From contig JAEVLN010000006.1 in the NCBI GenBank assembly GCA_018350325.1, positions 2,990,693 to 3,054,692 on the forward strand: DNA of 64,000 nucleotides, in the 5' to 3' direction. A model generated the notes under the pieces. It was given only the letters and a program-made list of their open reading frames with translations. It was not told the origin of the DNA and did not search any database. The first letter of the stretch is position 1. Every line of letters starts with the position of its first letter. Made by a program: the position numbers and the translations under genes. This document shows, one piece after another, positions 31,359 through 41,665 of the stretch. The DNA is from Globodera rostochiensis (lineage: Eukaryota > Nematoda > Chromadorea > Rhabditida > Heteroderidae).

Positions 31359-33903
31359 ATGTATTGGAAATTCACCGTAGCTTTGGCATGTGCATTTGGC
31401 GTTCTCAAAAAATTTCGTCTCGGCGCACCATTTTTGACGCCATTTCTGGAAGCTGAAGAATTCAAAAACTTCACCAATGCCCAAGTGTATGGCGAAATTT
31501 ACACTTTTTGGACATATTCCAACCTGTTGGCGATGGTAAGTTGTGTTAGTTTAAGAAAAACATTTTTTTAATTTCAAAATCATTTTTTTCTCAAATTTAA
31601 AAAAAGTCAGCATTTATTAATCTTGAAAATGTGAACACAAATTTTTGACTTCTATTAATTATTACTAAATTGGCATTGTGTATTTACTTAAAAAGAGTTT
31701 AATGTAAAAATATTAAAAATAGAATGAATAAAAAAAAATACTTTTTACAGTTACCAATTTTGGTGCTCACCGACCTGGTACGGTATAAACCGATTTTGGT
31801 GCTTGAGGCTGTCAGTCTTGTGGCATGTTGGCTTCTGCTTGTCTATGGAACTACTCTTTGGCAAATGCAATTAATGCAAATTTGTTTTGGTAATTATACT
31901 TTAAATTTCGTAGCATTTAATTTTGTGGACACTTATTTAATTGGGGTTTTTACAAATTTTTTAAAATACAGGAATTGCGACAGCATCTGATATTGCATAC
32001 AACGCTTATTTATATTCGGTGGTACACAAAAAACATTACAAGAAAGTGACGTCATATCTTAGAACGGCATCGATGGTTGGAAAATTTTTGGCATTCTGTT
32101 CAGGACAGGCATTGATCTCAACAAAAATTGGCGATTATTTGTTACTTAATCAGGTCGGATAAAAAACAATTTAAAAATTTTGATGAAAATTTGAATTCAT
32201 TTGAATTTTACAAAAGTCCTAAAACATTTAAAATTTAAATTCAATAAAATTAAAAAGACCAATTAAATGTAAATTTTTTAAATGACATTAGAAAGAATGA
32301 AAATTTTTTAAATGAAAAGAATTTTCTAATCAAGCTAAATTTTTCGAAAATCATATAAATTGCATTTAAAAAAATTATTATTTTATTTTTAGATAACTTT
32401 ATGGGTCTCATATGTGCTCATTCCAATTGCTCTTTTATTGCCGATGCCAAAAAAGCAAAAATCTAAAGAAATGATCAAGAATTGTTCAGTCGAACAACAG
32501 CAGCAGAAGGAAGGTGTTAATTTTTGAAATAATTAATTCCCTGTCCACTCAAATAAATTTTCATACAGATTTATTGGAGCAGAATTTGGCAAATGATCGG
32601 GACAAAATGGATGATGCTGATCCTGAAAATAAGGCAAATGCGAACACTGATCATGCGAATGATGAAAAAGTTCCCGAATCGGAAGTTGAAGAGGGCGAAA
32701 AAAATGGGAAAAATTGGCATTTGTGGACCAAAATTAAGGTGCGCTTCAGGGAAACAATTTTTGATTTTTATTTAATTAAAATTTTAAATGCATTAAATTT
32801 AATAATATGAAATTTGCCGAGAATCAAATAATTTCCGGAAATTTAGAATATGTTTGTATTCAATTTTTTAGGCTACATTTTTTTCTTCTTACTGTATTAA
32901 ATTTTTTAGACAACATTTTTCTCTCCGTACCGTAACCGCGTTGTTTTCCATTGGTCTCTGTTTACCATAATCATTTCTACGATGGTTTACCAGGCAATAT
33001 TAAAAATATATACTAAATTATATTTAATATATTCAGGTTCAAAATTACATTCAAACCTTGTGGGCATTTCGCCAAGTTGATGATGCATATGTGTGGAATG
33101 GTTTCGTTGAAAGTCTCAACACACTTTTAAGTGAGATTTTTTTAATAAAATTGATTTTAAATTAAAATTTTTTTAAAATATTTTATATGTTTAATTTTTT
33201 TTTAATTATTCAACAATTTTGGGTGCCCTCGTCATCTTTTTGGTCCAATTTGTGTCGGTTGATTGGGAACAATACAGTACCCTTGTGTTTTGTATTTCAA
33301 CAACATTTATGGCATTGTTACTGTACGCCATGGTGTATTTTGGCTCAATTTTTGTTGATTACATTCTCTACATTGTGCTTTATATGCATTACAACGCTTT
33401 TATCACGGTTGCTAGGTAATTCAAAGTCAATCTTTGTAATATAATGAATGCTTCTTCGTTATTTAAAAAATTTATCTGCTGATCCATTCTTTGATCAGTT
33501 GGTCAAAGTTTGTTGATCAGGTTATTATTTGACGACCAGAACACAGTAACAAACATACATTATTGAAAATCCAGATCAACAAATTAATTTTCGCATTTGT
33601 TCTTTTTTAAGCAATTTGATCGCTACACATTTGCCACCAAGTGGTGCCTACGGTCTCGTGTTTGGCATTAACGGTTTTGTGAGTGTACTGCTCCAAGCAC
33701 TTATTACACTGCTTGTGGTCGATGCCAATGGTCTTTTCGCTTTGACAATTGAAGCTCAAGTAATAAAAACATGAATTTAATTAAAATGTAATTAATTAAA
33801 TAACAAATTTAAATTTTAGTTTGTCACCTACAGCGCTTATTTTATCGCCACTTCATTGTTATTGCCCCTCCTCAAACTTTCAATGCGACGATGTTCTACA
33901 TAA
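31359..33903 (+). CDS. SLC19-family (folate/thiamine-type) transporter, 466 aa
   Basis: Multi-pass carrier of the reduced folate/thiamine transporter family. Exons: 31359-31535, 31751-31889, 31972-32153, 32393-32513, 32569-32738, 32910-32993, 33037-33130, 33214-33415, 33612-33759, 33820-33903. Family hallmarks: RLGAPFLTPFL and YTFWTYSNLLAM in the first exon, LTDLVRYKPILVLE in the second, and ATASDIAYNAYLYSVVHKKHY with YLRTASMVGKF in the third. An acidic, hydrophilic loop of about 60 residues separates the two hydrophobic halves, as in SLC19. About 12 hydrophobic segments are visible. Intron 6 uses a GC donor. The acceptor before 33214 is TTATTCAA, not AG, yet phase matches exactly at that point. 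Substrate cannot be decided from sequence. Confidence 0.88.
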
Positions 33904-34209
33904 TCCCTGCTTTATTTGTTCGTGAAACCTTTTAGATTAATATTTGTTGAATTTTAATTCGTACAATAAAAATTTTCATTGAAAATGGAATTAATTCTAT
34001 ATGAATTTAATCAATAAAACACGTGGCAAAATAACTGAGATTTTATTTCTAATTAAATAAATAATAAAATTCATCATACCAATTTAAGATTTGTAAAAAA
34101 TGTTCAATAAATCAGAAGCCCAATAGAAAAACCACCGATGCCATTTCTGTTTTAGCGACTTTTTTGATTTTAAATTTTTGGATTTTCATTAAATTTTTGC
34201 AATTTTTAA

Positions 34210-34722
34210 ATGGATATATTTTTTAGAATGTTTAAATATTTGACATTTTATTTATTACTAAATTTTTTACTATCTGTAAAGCCATTTGATGTATGGGTAA
34301 AGCCATCCATCAATCGATGTTATTCTGTGTTGTTCAAATGTGTTAAATGGACGGAAATTAATTTTGACGGGTTCCTTGATCAGCTGGTGACAATTGGCAC
34401 TTCCGTCAGGGAAGTGCATGACGAATGCAAAATCATGGACATTGAGCAGCATTTGAGCAAATGCAATGTGCACGAGACAAAGGCGTACATCCAAGTGCAG
34501 GATCTTTGTTCACGCAAAACGGTGCGTGAGCAGAATCGACAAATTGTCATTGTAAAAAAACGGATTGATACTTTGTCACTAAAAGTTTTTGGGACATCAG
34601 AGATGGGGACAAACATTTTGCAAATAAAAGTGAATGAATGGGCTAACCGGTCCGACGGTCGAAAGGGGTTTGATGCCGAATGCTTTATAACTTTCTACAA
34701 CCTAAACCCATTAGGTCGATAA
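34210..34722 (+). CDS. Small secreted Cys-containing protein
   Basis: A single open frame of 170 residues. The N-terminus is hydrophobic (YLTFYLLLNFLLSV), likely a signal peptide. Five Cys follow in the spacing RCYSVLFKC...DEC...SKCNVHE...DLC, loosely like nematode DUF19-type secreted domains, which is a weak match. The last residues run into a palindromic repeat (34701-34959), so the natural C-terminus may lie earlier or be spliced. Confidence 0.5.
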   Translation: MDIFFRMFKYLTFYLLLNFLLSVKPFDVWVKPSINRCYSVLFKCVKWTEINFDGFLDQLVTIGTSVREVHDECKIMDIEQHLSKCNVHETKAYIQVQDLCSRKTVREQNRQIVIVKKRIDTLSLKVFGTSEMGTNILQIKVNEWANRSDGRKGFDAECFITFYNLNPLGR

Positions 34723-34959
34723 TTATACCAAATGAAAGCTCTCGATGAGGAAAAGCAATTAATAAGCAAAAACTAAGCGATCTGATAATTATGAAAAAAG
34801 TTATAGCAAAACCTCTAAAAATGGCCATTTTTGGAGGTTTTCACTTTTTTGGCCATAACTTTTTTAAGCATTGTCCAATCACTTAGCTTTAACTTAATGA
34901 TAACTCTAACTCATCGCAAACTTTCTTTGGTATTATGTTCGACCTAATCGATTAGGTTG
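34701..34959. repeat. Inverted-repeat element, CCTAATCGA/GGTCGATAA ends
   Basis: CCTAAACCCATTAGGTCGAT and ATTATACC at the left are mirrored by GGTATTATG and TCGACCTAATCGATTAGG at the right. The interior has TTTTTTGGCCATAACTTTTT-type A/T runs. It overlaps the end of the small secreted protein frame. Confidence 0.55.
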
Positions 34960-35118
34960 AAGAAAGTTACATCACTTTCGACCTACGGACATCGACCTTC
35001 GGACCGGATGCGGATTTCAGCGGGATGGGAATGTCGGTAAAAATGGGTTAAAAAATGCAAATTTAAAGGTATTTAATACATATATACTTAAAATTGTTTA
35101 GAAGTATTTTGAAATTAG

Positions 35119-36428
35119 GCTAACTGATTTGATCAAGCGACAATTGCCAATTGTGATTGGATTTGACATTGCGGCATCGTCTTTTAAAACATTTTACATA
35201 CACAATAATGGTGAACAAATGGATTTTGAATTTGAAATAAATTGCATTTCAAATCATTTGAATGTTTATGGTACGAAAAAATATTTTGTCTTTGCAAGTG
35301 GCATTCAAAAAGCTGACCAACCAAGCGTTACAATTCGAATTTATGACCTTGAATCAATGTCAATGTGCAGAGATGGACAAGTCGTGTTTGAAATTGAATA
35401 TACTAAAAATGAATTGTGTTTTCAGGCAAGAATGGGTAACCTCCGTGCCAATTTTTTTTTACTTAGGTTGGCAATCAGGCTTGCAGTTTTGTGCCGTTTT
35501 CCTGGCACTTGCTACTTTTTTTTTGACACTGAAGGCTATTTTAATTAGAGCCCGGAATTTTGAAAAGTCCGAGACCGAGATCGAGATTTGTGGATGGCCC
35601 GACATCGACATTTGTCTCAAAATTCCGAGAGTCCAGGTCTCGGACCATTTTTGGGCCGGGATCTCGACCGAGATCGAGATTTTTCAAAATTTCCTTAAAA
35701 CCGTTACGCATATTTTAAATATTGATTTTATAGTGTGCAAAATAAATTTAAAAAACAATCATAAAATCTCGGTCGGGATCTCGATCTTGCCGGGCTCTAA
35801 TTTTAATATGTTTTTATTCCATATTGTCAAAAGGGTTTATTAAACACAATTTTTTTTTTATTTTTTTGCGCGTCAATTTTATTTTTCCGAATTGGAAAAA
35901 GACGTAAGAGCATTACTGACGAATTTAAACATTAACATTATTTTCTCACTATATATGTTTTATTGTTAAAGACATTCCCCAGCATTTCAAAGAATGTGCT
36001 GATTGGCGCTGACGCATTTAATATTAATGTTTTTAATCGATCAATTAAACCGATTAGCAAAAAATTCGTGAACAATGTACAAACAAATAACTCAATGTGG
36101 CCAGCTGAAACAAGCATTTCAATTCGACCAACTGTTTCAGTCTTAAATAGTCCATCTATGACAATGAATGATGTGAAATTGAGCCAGCAAGAAGCTGCTA
36201 ACAAATCATCCCAATGTTTGTTTTGCGAGAATGCGCAGGTGCCAAAACCTAATGCCAAAAATTTTAAACATTTAAATCCGTTGTATAACAATATTTGAAA
36301 TTTAGCGTGAAATCGCCTTCATCCCATGTGGTCATTATTGCGCTTGTGTAAAATGTTCTAAGAAATTGAAGACAAAATGTCCAATTTGTAATGCAAATTT
36401 TGAAACAACCTTACGCATTTTTCCTTGA
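35119..36428 (+). CDS. C3HC4 RING-finger protein, 5' end not found
   Basis: Probable E3 ubiquitin ligase. Exons seen: 35119-35425 (GC donor), 35972-36238 and 36306-36428. The last two join to give CLFCENAQ...FIPCGHYCACVKCSKKLKTKCPICNANF, a complete RING with Cys-X2-Cys, Cys-Gly-His, Cys-X2-Cys and Cys-Pro-X-Cys, of the short type found at the C-terminus of neuralized-, MEX- and IAP-like proteins. The first exon encodes about 100 residues that look like a beta-rich fold (VVFEIEYTKNELCFQ) and begins in phase 2, so at least one upstream exon exists but was not found. The region between the first two exons holds a hAT-like element. Confidence 0.7.
35546..35799. mobile_element. hAT-like MITE, TAGAGCCCGG termini, in RING gene intron
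   Basis: TAGAGCCCGGAATTTTGAAAA opens it and GCCGGGCTCTA closes it. The perfect 8-base duplication attttaat lies at 35538-35545 and 35800-35807. The core repeats GAGATCGAGAT and CTCGGTC words. Confidence 0.9.
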
Positions 36429-36447
36429 CACCGGATCGAGTTGTAAC

Positions 36448-36629
36448 TAGAGTCCGGACCAAAACCCAAAACCAAAACATTTTTGGGTTGTTTTGTACAA
36501 AATTTTTTACCAATATTATTGACCAAATTTTGTTTGGGTCAAATTGGAAAAAAACCAAAAGAAACCAAAACCAAAATAAACCCAATATTATTGACCAAAT
36601 TTTGTTTGGGTCTAACTTTCCGGTCTCTA
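36448..36629. mobile_element. hAT-like MITE, TAGAGTCCGG termini
   Basis: TAGAGTCCGGACC to TTTCCGGTCTCTA with a perfect 8-base duplication gttgtaac at 36440-36447 and 36630-36637. The core repeats CCAAAAC and CCAATATTATTGACCAAATT words. It lies 20 bases after the RING stop codon, in the 3' UTR. Confidence 0.9.
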
Positions 36630-37253
36630 GTTGTAACACCCTAAATTGACATAAATTGTTTTTTTATTTTATAAAATTATTACAAACAAAAATTTTTTTC
36701 GTTTTATTTGGAATAAAATGCTGTCGACATTAATCACTAATTTGTAAGATTATTTACCCCAAATAAAATCTGGCTTTTGTCTAGCACTGTGTCATTTTTA
36801 AAATTTAAATTAATTGAAGAATAGTTTTAAAAACAATTTAGATAGAAATAAATAAAAAATGATTTTACGCCATTGTCCAGAGTCTTCTCAGAGGGTAATT
36901 CCGATTTTCGGATTGTATTTTACTCTTTTTTCTGGGGGGCTTATTATTTAGGGCTAACAGATTCTTTCGAGATTTTTCAGTCATCTCGAACGAGTCTCGA
37001 TCGTTTAAAATGATTTACTTGGAATTGGTTGCCCTTTGCTTAACTAAAATTTTTGCTTCATTTTATAATTATTGGCAAGTGTCCCAAACCCAAGTTTAAA
37101 ATATAATCTGTTGGCTTCTATCAATTTAATAGATAAAATATTAAATATCATTTTAAAATTTATGATTTAAATGTAGTGAAATTAAACTTTATCAGTGCAT
37201 AAAATAATTTAAAATTACTTTACAGATTTGGATCATTCAAATTCTCTTTTTTT

Positions 37254-38671
37254 TTATCCAAATTGAAGATTTCCTAGTGTCTGATCATTTTTGTTTGCTT
37301 TCTGAATGGGAGGAAAGTTTCCATCAAGTGGGCCGATCACATGCAGCTTCTCGCGCATTTCTGTTCGAGTCTGATCAGTTGACCCAGCTAGAAGCGCATT
37401 AACTTTGATCAGGCATTGACGTCGGCTAATATTCTGATCAGAAATGATCAGCTTGAAGATGGTTTAATTAGTCAACAAAATTCAATTTGTTAAACAGTCC
37501 TTTTACCTGAATTTTGCGATCCAAGTCTTGGGCTTGTCGTGAAAGTCCAATCAAAATTTGCTTTCGACTTTGCATAAAACGTTCCTTTCCGCTTCTTACA
37601 TCTCTGGCAAATTTATCATAAGCTTTCTAAACAGAAACTAAAATATTTAAATTCTAGTTTAAACATATGTACCTCAATATTTTGGCCATTTCTTACGGCC
37701 CATCCCCGCTTTTGCCTTTCAATGATAGACCTGGATCGACTGTTTTCTTGCTCCAATGCCATAAAACTTTGTTGATTTTGTTTTGTTGTTAAACGAAGAA
37801 ATGTTGGCATTTTGCCAATTTCTAAAAAAATAATGCGTAAATTTGCAAAATGCTGCATTGAAAAATGTTTAAATAAACCTAACCGTTATTTAAATTCACA
37901 ATATTCTCAACACTGTCACGATGATCAGCATTTTCAGCCATTGAATAACCCTGATCAAAATCTTGATTAGGATCGTAATTGCCATAGTTGAAAGCATCAT
38001 CATGCGATTGATCGTACATACTGTAGTCTTCCGGGTAGGTATAATGATTGTTTGAAGCTGTAATGAAAACCAATTAAATTAATACTCATTTTCTTGTTGA
38101 ATTACATTGAGAATAAAAAATATTTTATAATTAAAAAAATCTCAAAATTAGGGGTGTAAGTTTGTTATAAATTTATCTAAAATTTTCAAATTTAATTTTA
38201 CGAATTTTTTTTGCGGTAAACAAAAATTGTTCATTATGAATGCATTTTTTGTCAAGAAAAATCAATGGGGGTTTAAAAAAAATTACAACTCGATCTTTAG
38301 GTTGGTTATTCTATTTTTTCTTAAGTAATTTTTTGAAAAATGGTGTTTTGTTTTTCTAGGCATAGCGTTAACATTTAAAAATTTTTTTCCTACCATAACG
38401 GTTTTGTGAGCGTTCATATGAATCATCAGTTTTTGGATATGGAAGATTTCTTCCACCAATTTCTTCTCTCGGAACCTCTCTGGAACCGTAGAATTCGTTG
38501 TACTGCCTTTTATCAATACCTTTATCATCATGGGAAAAAGCAGTAGATTTAAATAAGAATTAATAAATAAATTTAATTTAAAAATATTTTGTCTTAATTT
38601 TTACCTTCAGCCGATACAATAAAAATGTATAGGAGGAACAATCGACAAAAAGCAAAATTGGAAAAAACCAT
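37254..38671 (-). CDS. Secreted acidic/Tyr-rich protein, possibly DUF148-like (6 exons, 277 aa)
   Basis: Exons on the minus strand: 38671-38605, 38519-38394, 38057-37884, 37821-37673, 37626-37507, 37451-37254, all in phase. The signal peptide is MVFSNFAFCRLFLLYIFIVS. The middle is rich in Asp, Tyr and Asn (YPEDYSMYDQSHDDAF, NYGNYDPNQDFDQG). The second half has charged helices (KAYDKFARDVRSGKERFMQ, SRQAQDLDRKIQ), which loosely recall the SXP/RAL-2 (DUF148) family of secreted nematode proteins, but no decisive motif was seen. A partial copy of exons 3-4 lies upstream at 39091-39230. Confidence 0.65.
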
Positions 38672-38854
38672 TTATAAAATTTGAATGAAATTTCATTAGT
38701 TTGAAATATTCCTTTCCAACATTTGTTTATTTAGCTTTGCAATTCGAATGCGGAATAAAGTGAAATTTCAAATAGAAATAAATTTTTATGCAAAAAATTT
38801 ATAAATTAATTCATGCTTTACTGTAAAAAATTTTCGATTTAACTATTTAATTTC

Positions 38855-39091
38855 GTGTGTGGACATTTCGCCGAGTGGACATTTCGCCGAGTGGACATTT
38901 CGCCGAGTGGACATTTCGCCGAGTGGACATTTCGCCGAGTGGACATTTCGCCGAGTGGACAATTCGCCGAGTGGACAATTCGCCGAGTGGACATTTCGCC
39001 GAGTGGACATTTCGCCGAGTGGACAATTCGCCGAGTGGACAATTTGCCGAGTGGACATTTCGCCGAGTGGACAATTTTCCGAGTGGACATT
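38855..39091. repeat. Minisatellite, GTGGACATTTCGCCGA unit
   Basis: About 14 direct copies of a 17-base unit (GAGTGGACATTTCGCC with AATTCGCC variants). Open frames on both strands through it are by-products of the repeat. Confidence 0.95.
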
Positions 39092-39230
39092 GCCATAAAC
39101 TTTGTTGATTTTGTTTTGTTGTTAAACGGAGAAATGTTGGCATTTTGCCTATTTCTAAAAAATTGGTGCGCAAATTTGCAAAATACTCAACACTGTAACC
39201 ACGATGATCAGCATTTTCAGCAATTGAATG
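39091..39230 (-). pseudogene. Fragment of the secreted gene at 37254-38671
   Basis: GCCATAAACTTTGTTGATTT through AGAAATGTTGGCATTTTGCC and CAGCATTTTCAGC matches exon 4 and the end of exon 3 of the neighbouring minus-strand gene, with the intron between them deleted and several changes. It abuts the minisatellite, which may mark the breakpoint. Confidence 0.75.
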
Positions 39231-39530
39231 GTAATGTTGTTAAAGTGCGGAATGCAGATTCTTGTTTAAGTGACACTGACGTAATGGTTATACAAAATGA
39301 AGACTTTATGAACGATGGCTCTTATTCCTTCTTTAAAGTCGGATATGTTTTTTTCTTTTTGTTCTTTTCTTATAGAGAATAACTTTATCTTTTTTTTTTT
39401 TAAAAACATCTGCTTGGCTTCTAAAAAAGATTTGTAAAAAAGTAAAAAGTGATTTGATAGATTTCAAAAAGCAAAAGAGGAAAAGAAAATTTTAACTTTT
39501 AAAACCTGAGTTCGTGGGATGGCTATACAT

Positions 39531-39708
39531 TAGTGCTGCACGAGACCCAAAATTTCGCGATACTCGAGACTCGAGCCCGATACTTTACCTCGAGACTCGA
39601 GCCCGAGCCCGATACTTTACCTCGAGACTCGAGCCCGAGCCCGAGACCCAAAAAACTCGAGCTTTTTCTCGAGTCGATACTCGATATCGAGACTCTCGTG
39701 CAGCACTA
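39531..39708. mobile_element. hAT-like MITE, TAGTGCTGCACGAG termini
   Basis: Same termini as 4489-4647. The perfect duplication ctatacat lies at 39523-39530 and 39709-39716. The core is CTCGAGACTCGAGCCCGAG reiterated, with a TCGATATCGA centre. Confidence 0.9.
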
Positions 39709-40098
39709 CTATACATCCTGTTATGATAGGGCATACGCTTTTTATTCATAATGGAAAAAATTTGTTTGTAGAATAGTAACCCAAGATATGGCCCTCGCAG
39801 AACTCTTATAGGACACAATACTCCTTTATTAAACAAAAACGAAAAATTAGCTTTTGGTAATTAAAAACGAATAATTTCAAAGAAATTTAAATTTAATAAA
39901 ATGATTTTGCCAAATTATTTGTAAAATTGGCATTACGTGTCATTTTTGTTATTCTTACTAGATTCACATACACATCATATATCGACCCTTGCTAAGCTTT
40001 TTGCTAAGTAAAAAATATAAATCAATTTATGCATTGATTTACTATTATATGAATTAAAATTGAAAATGAATTTTTTGATTTTATTATTTCTAATGCAG

Positions 40099-40930
40099 CC
40101 CATTTAATTTTGGCGGTTAATGAACCAAATATCGGGAAAATTCGACCAACTTTTGATGAAATATACGGGAAAGGATGGGACGAAAATGACCATGAAAAAA
40201 TAAAAGTGGAAACATCGCCGTTAAACTCGGGAGAAAATGCACTAAATGAACAAACTGATCATGAGCTTAGTTCTAAGCTTTGGTTTAGGCTTAAACTGAA
40301 TCTGACTCCACCCCGACCTAATTTCGAACTTTTTTTGAATTTATGAGGAGAAGCAGTTGGTCAGACGCAGTTAGCAAAAATTAACTTTAATTTAAGTGTT
40401 GGGTGCACGCAAAACCATTAAATTTTTTTGATTAAAAACAATTATATTTTTTTAAATTTATCGTGCTCAAAATGTCCAAATTACTAGCGGTGCCGAACTG
40501 GCCGGCGCCGAACCGGGGCGCCAAAACGGCACGGCGCCGAAAATACCGCGCCGAACCGGCCGCGCCGAACTGACCGGACCCGAAATTTCTTCCAGCGTAT
40601 TCTGAAAGCGAAAAATTGGAATTGATGGAAAAATATTACAAAATTAAACAAAGAAATCCTAAAATTGGTGACGGTGTAATTGCCAATAAGCTGAATATTG
40701 GATACTCGTCACTACAAAGATGGAAAAAACAATTTGAAAAATCCGTTAAAGAACATTCATTGCCGGAGAATCGCCCAACTTTTGCGGATAACGAGTATTC
40801 AAATTTAAATTATTATTGTAGCATTTCTAAACATCCGATGCCCTCGTCGGATGATAATTTGTGGGCCTGGAATCTGGCAAAGAAAAAAAGGACAGAAAGA
40901 ATTGAAGTGGGACACTCCGTGAAGAAATAA
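40099..40930 (+). CDS. Relative of the secreted HTH protein, partial model
   Basis: An exon from 40099 (after TAATGCAG) encodes RPTFDEIYGKGWDENDHEK, closely matching TFDEIFGEGW of the gene at 24812-25926. An exon from 40596 (after CTTCCAG) encodes ELMEKYYKIKQRNPKIGDGV and IANKLNIGYSSLQRWKKQF, matching its third helix-turn-helix module (ELMKNYYEIKGNNPKI), and ends at 40930. The tandem repeat and the first two modules are missing. An ATG at 40066 opens MNFLILLFLMQ, signal-peptide-like, but lies one base out of frame with the exon, so the true first exon or a frameshift remains unresolved. The donor of the first exon is uncertain because a word repeat fills the intron. Confidence 0.6.
40478..40580. 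repeat. GCCGAACTGGCCGGC word repeat
   Basis: GC-rich reiteration of GCCGAAC, GGCGCC and CCGCGCC in the intron of the HTH relative. No terminal repeat or target duplication found. Confidence 0.7.
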
Positions 40931-41224
40931 TGACATTTTTTGTAAAATGGAAAAATGTTAGGCCGAATTTATTTTACCTACATATTGTTTTAGGAAATAA
41001 AAAAAAAGTGATTTTTAATTTAAAATTTGTTGATATTTATGCTAATTTTGGCACTCTTTAAAATCTTCTGTTCCTAAAATTCTGTTTCTTTATTTTTAGC
41101 AAATTTATGTATTTTTCGGAAAAAGAATAAAATTCCCGAATAATTGGGAAAGAAGTTTTAAGGGTTTAGTAGAATTTTTAGTATTTAAATTTATTCACAA
41201 ATATTCAAACCTTTTTATAATGCG

Positions 41225-41542
41225 TCGATTTTCTTACTGTTTGGAATTGTGCCAACAATTTTAAGTCATTTTTACATCGATTTTATCAATTTCAAAACTA
41301 TGTTTAAGGACGCTGGACGGCATAATTGTGAGTTGCAAAATTGGAAAGAATATGAATATTTGTCAGCACGTTCATTGGAGTTGTCCAACCAACATTCCAT
41401 TCTTGTTGCCGGTCCCAACAATGTTCATTGCATTTTGTTGAGTACTTTTTTCAGCCAAAAATGCCGCGAAAGTCAGCAAGAAATTTTTGACGAAAGTTGC
41501 TTAAATATCAAGTGCCAATTACAAATTTACGTATTTATATAA
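41225..41542 (+). CDS. Possible exon or small gene, unrecognised
   Basis: An open frame reading SHFYIDFINFKTMF, SARSLELSNQHSILVAGPNN and a Cys-containing tail (CHILLSTFF-like, KCRES, ESCLNIKC). Codon content looks less random than the AT-rich surroundings, but no splice partner or family was identified. Confidence 0.3.
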   Translation, partial: SIFLLFGIVPTILSHFYIDFINFKTMFKDAGRHNCELQNWKEYEYLSARSLELSNQHSILVAGPNNVHCILLSTFFSQKCRESQQEIFDESCLNIKCQLQIYVFI

Positions 41543-41665
41543 TGATATTTAAAAAACCTATATATGATTAAATTTTTTTAATATATCTTTAATTTAAAAT
41601 TAAAATTTTAATTGTTACCTATATATAAATATATAAAATCATTAATATATTTTTAATTAATAAAA

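Noticed and set aside
34380..34616. Cys-rich minus-strand frame antisense to the small secreted protein
   Set aside because: The plus-strand frame has a signal peptide and a plausible start; the minus frame has neither.
38855..39091. CRISPR-like array
   Set aside because: Units are directly adjacent without spacers and the context is eukaryotic; it is a minisatellite.
38843..39382. Several overlapping open frames on both strands through the GTGGACATTTCGCCGA array
   Set aside because: The 17-base unit is not a multiple of three, so every frame is open by chance; the proteins would be meaningless repeats.
40066..40108. MNFLILLFLMQ as first exon of the HTH relative
   Set aside because: It is attractive as a signal peptide but lies one base out of frame with the FDEI exon and would stop at once; TAATGCAG looks like an acceptor, so the true first exon is probably upstream.
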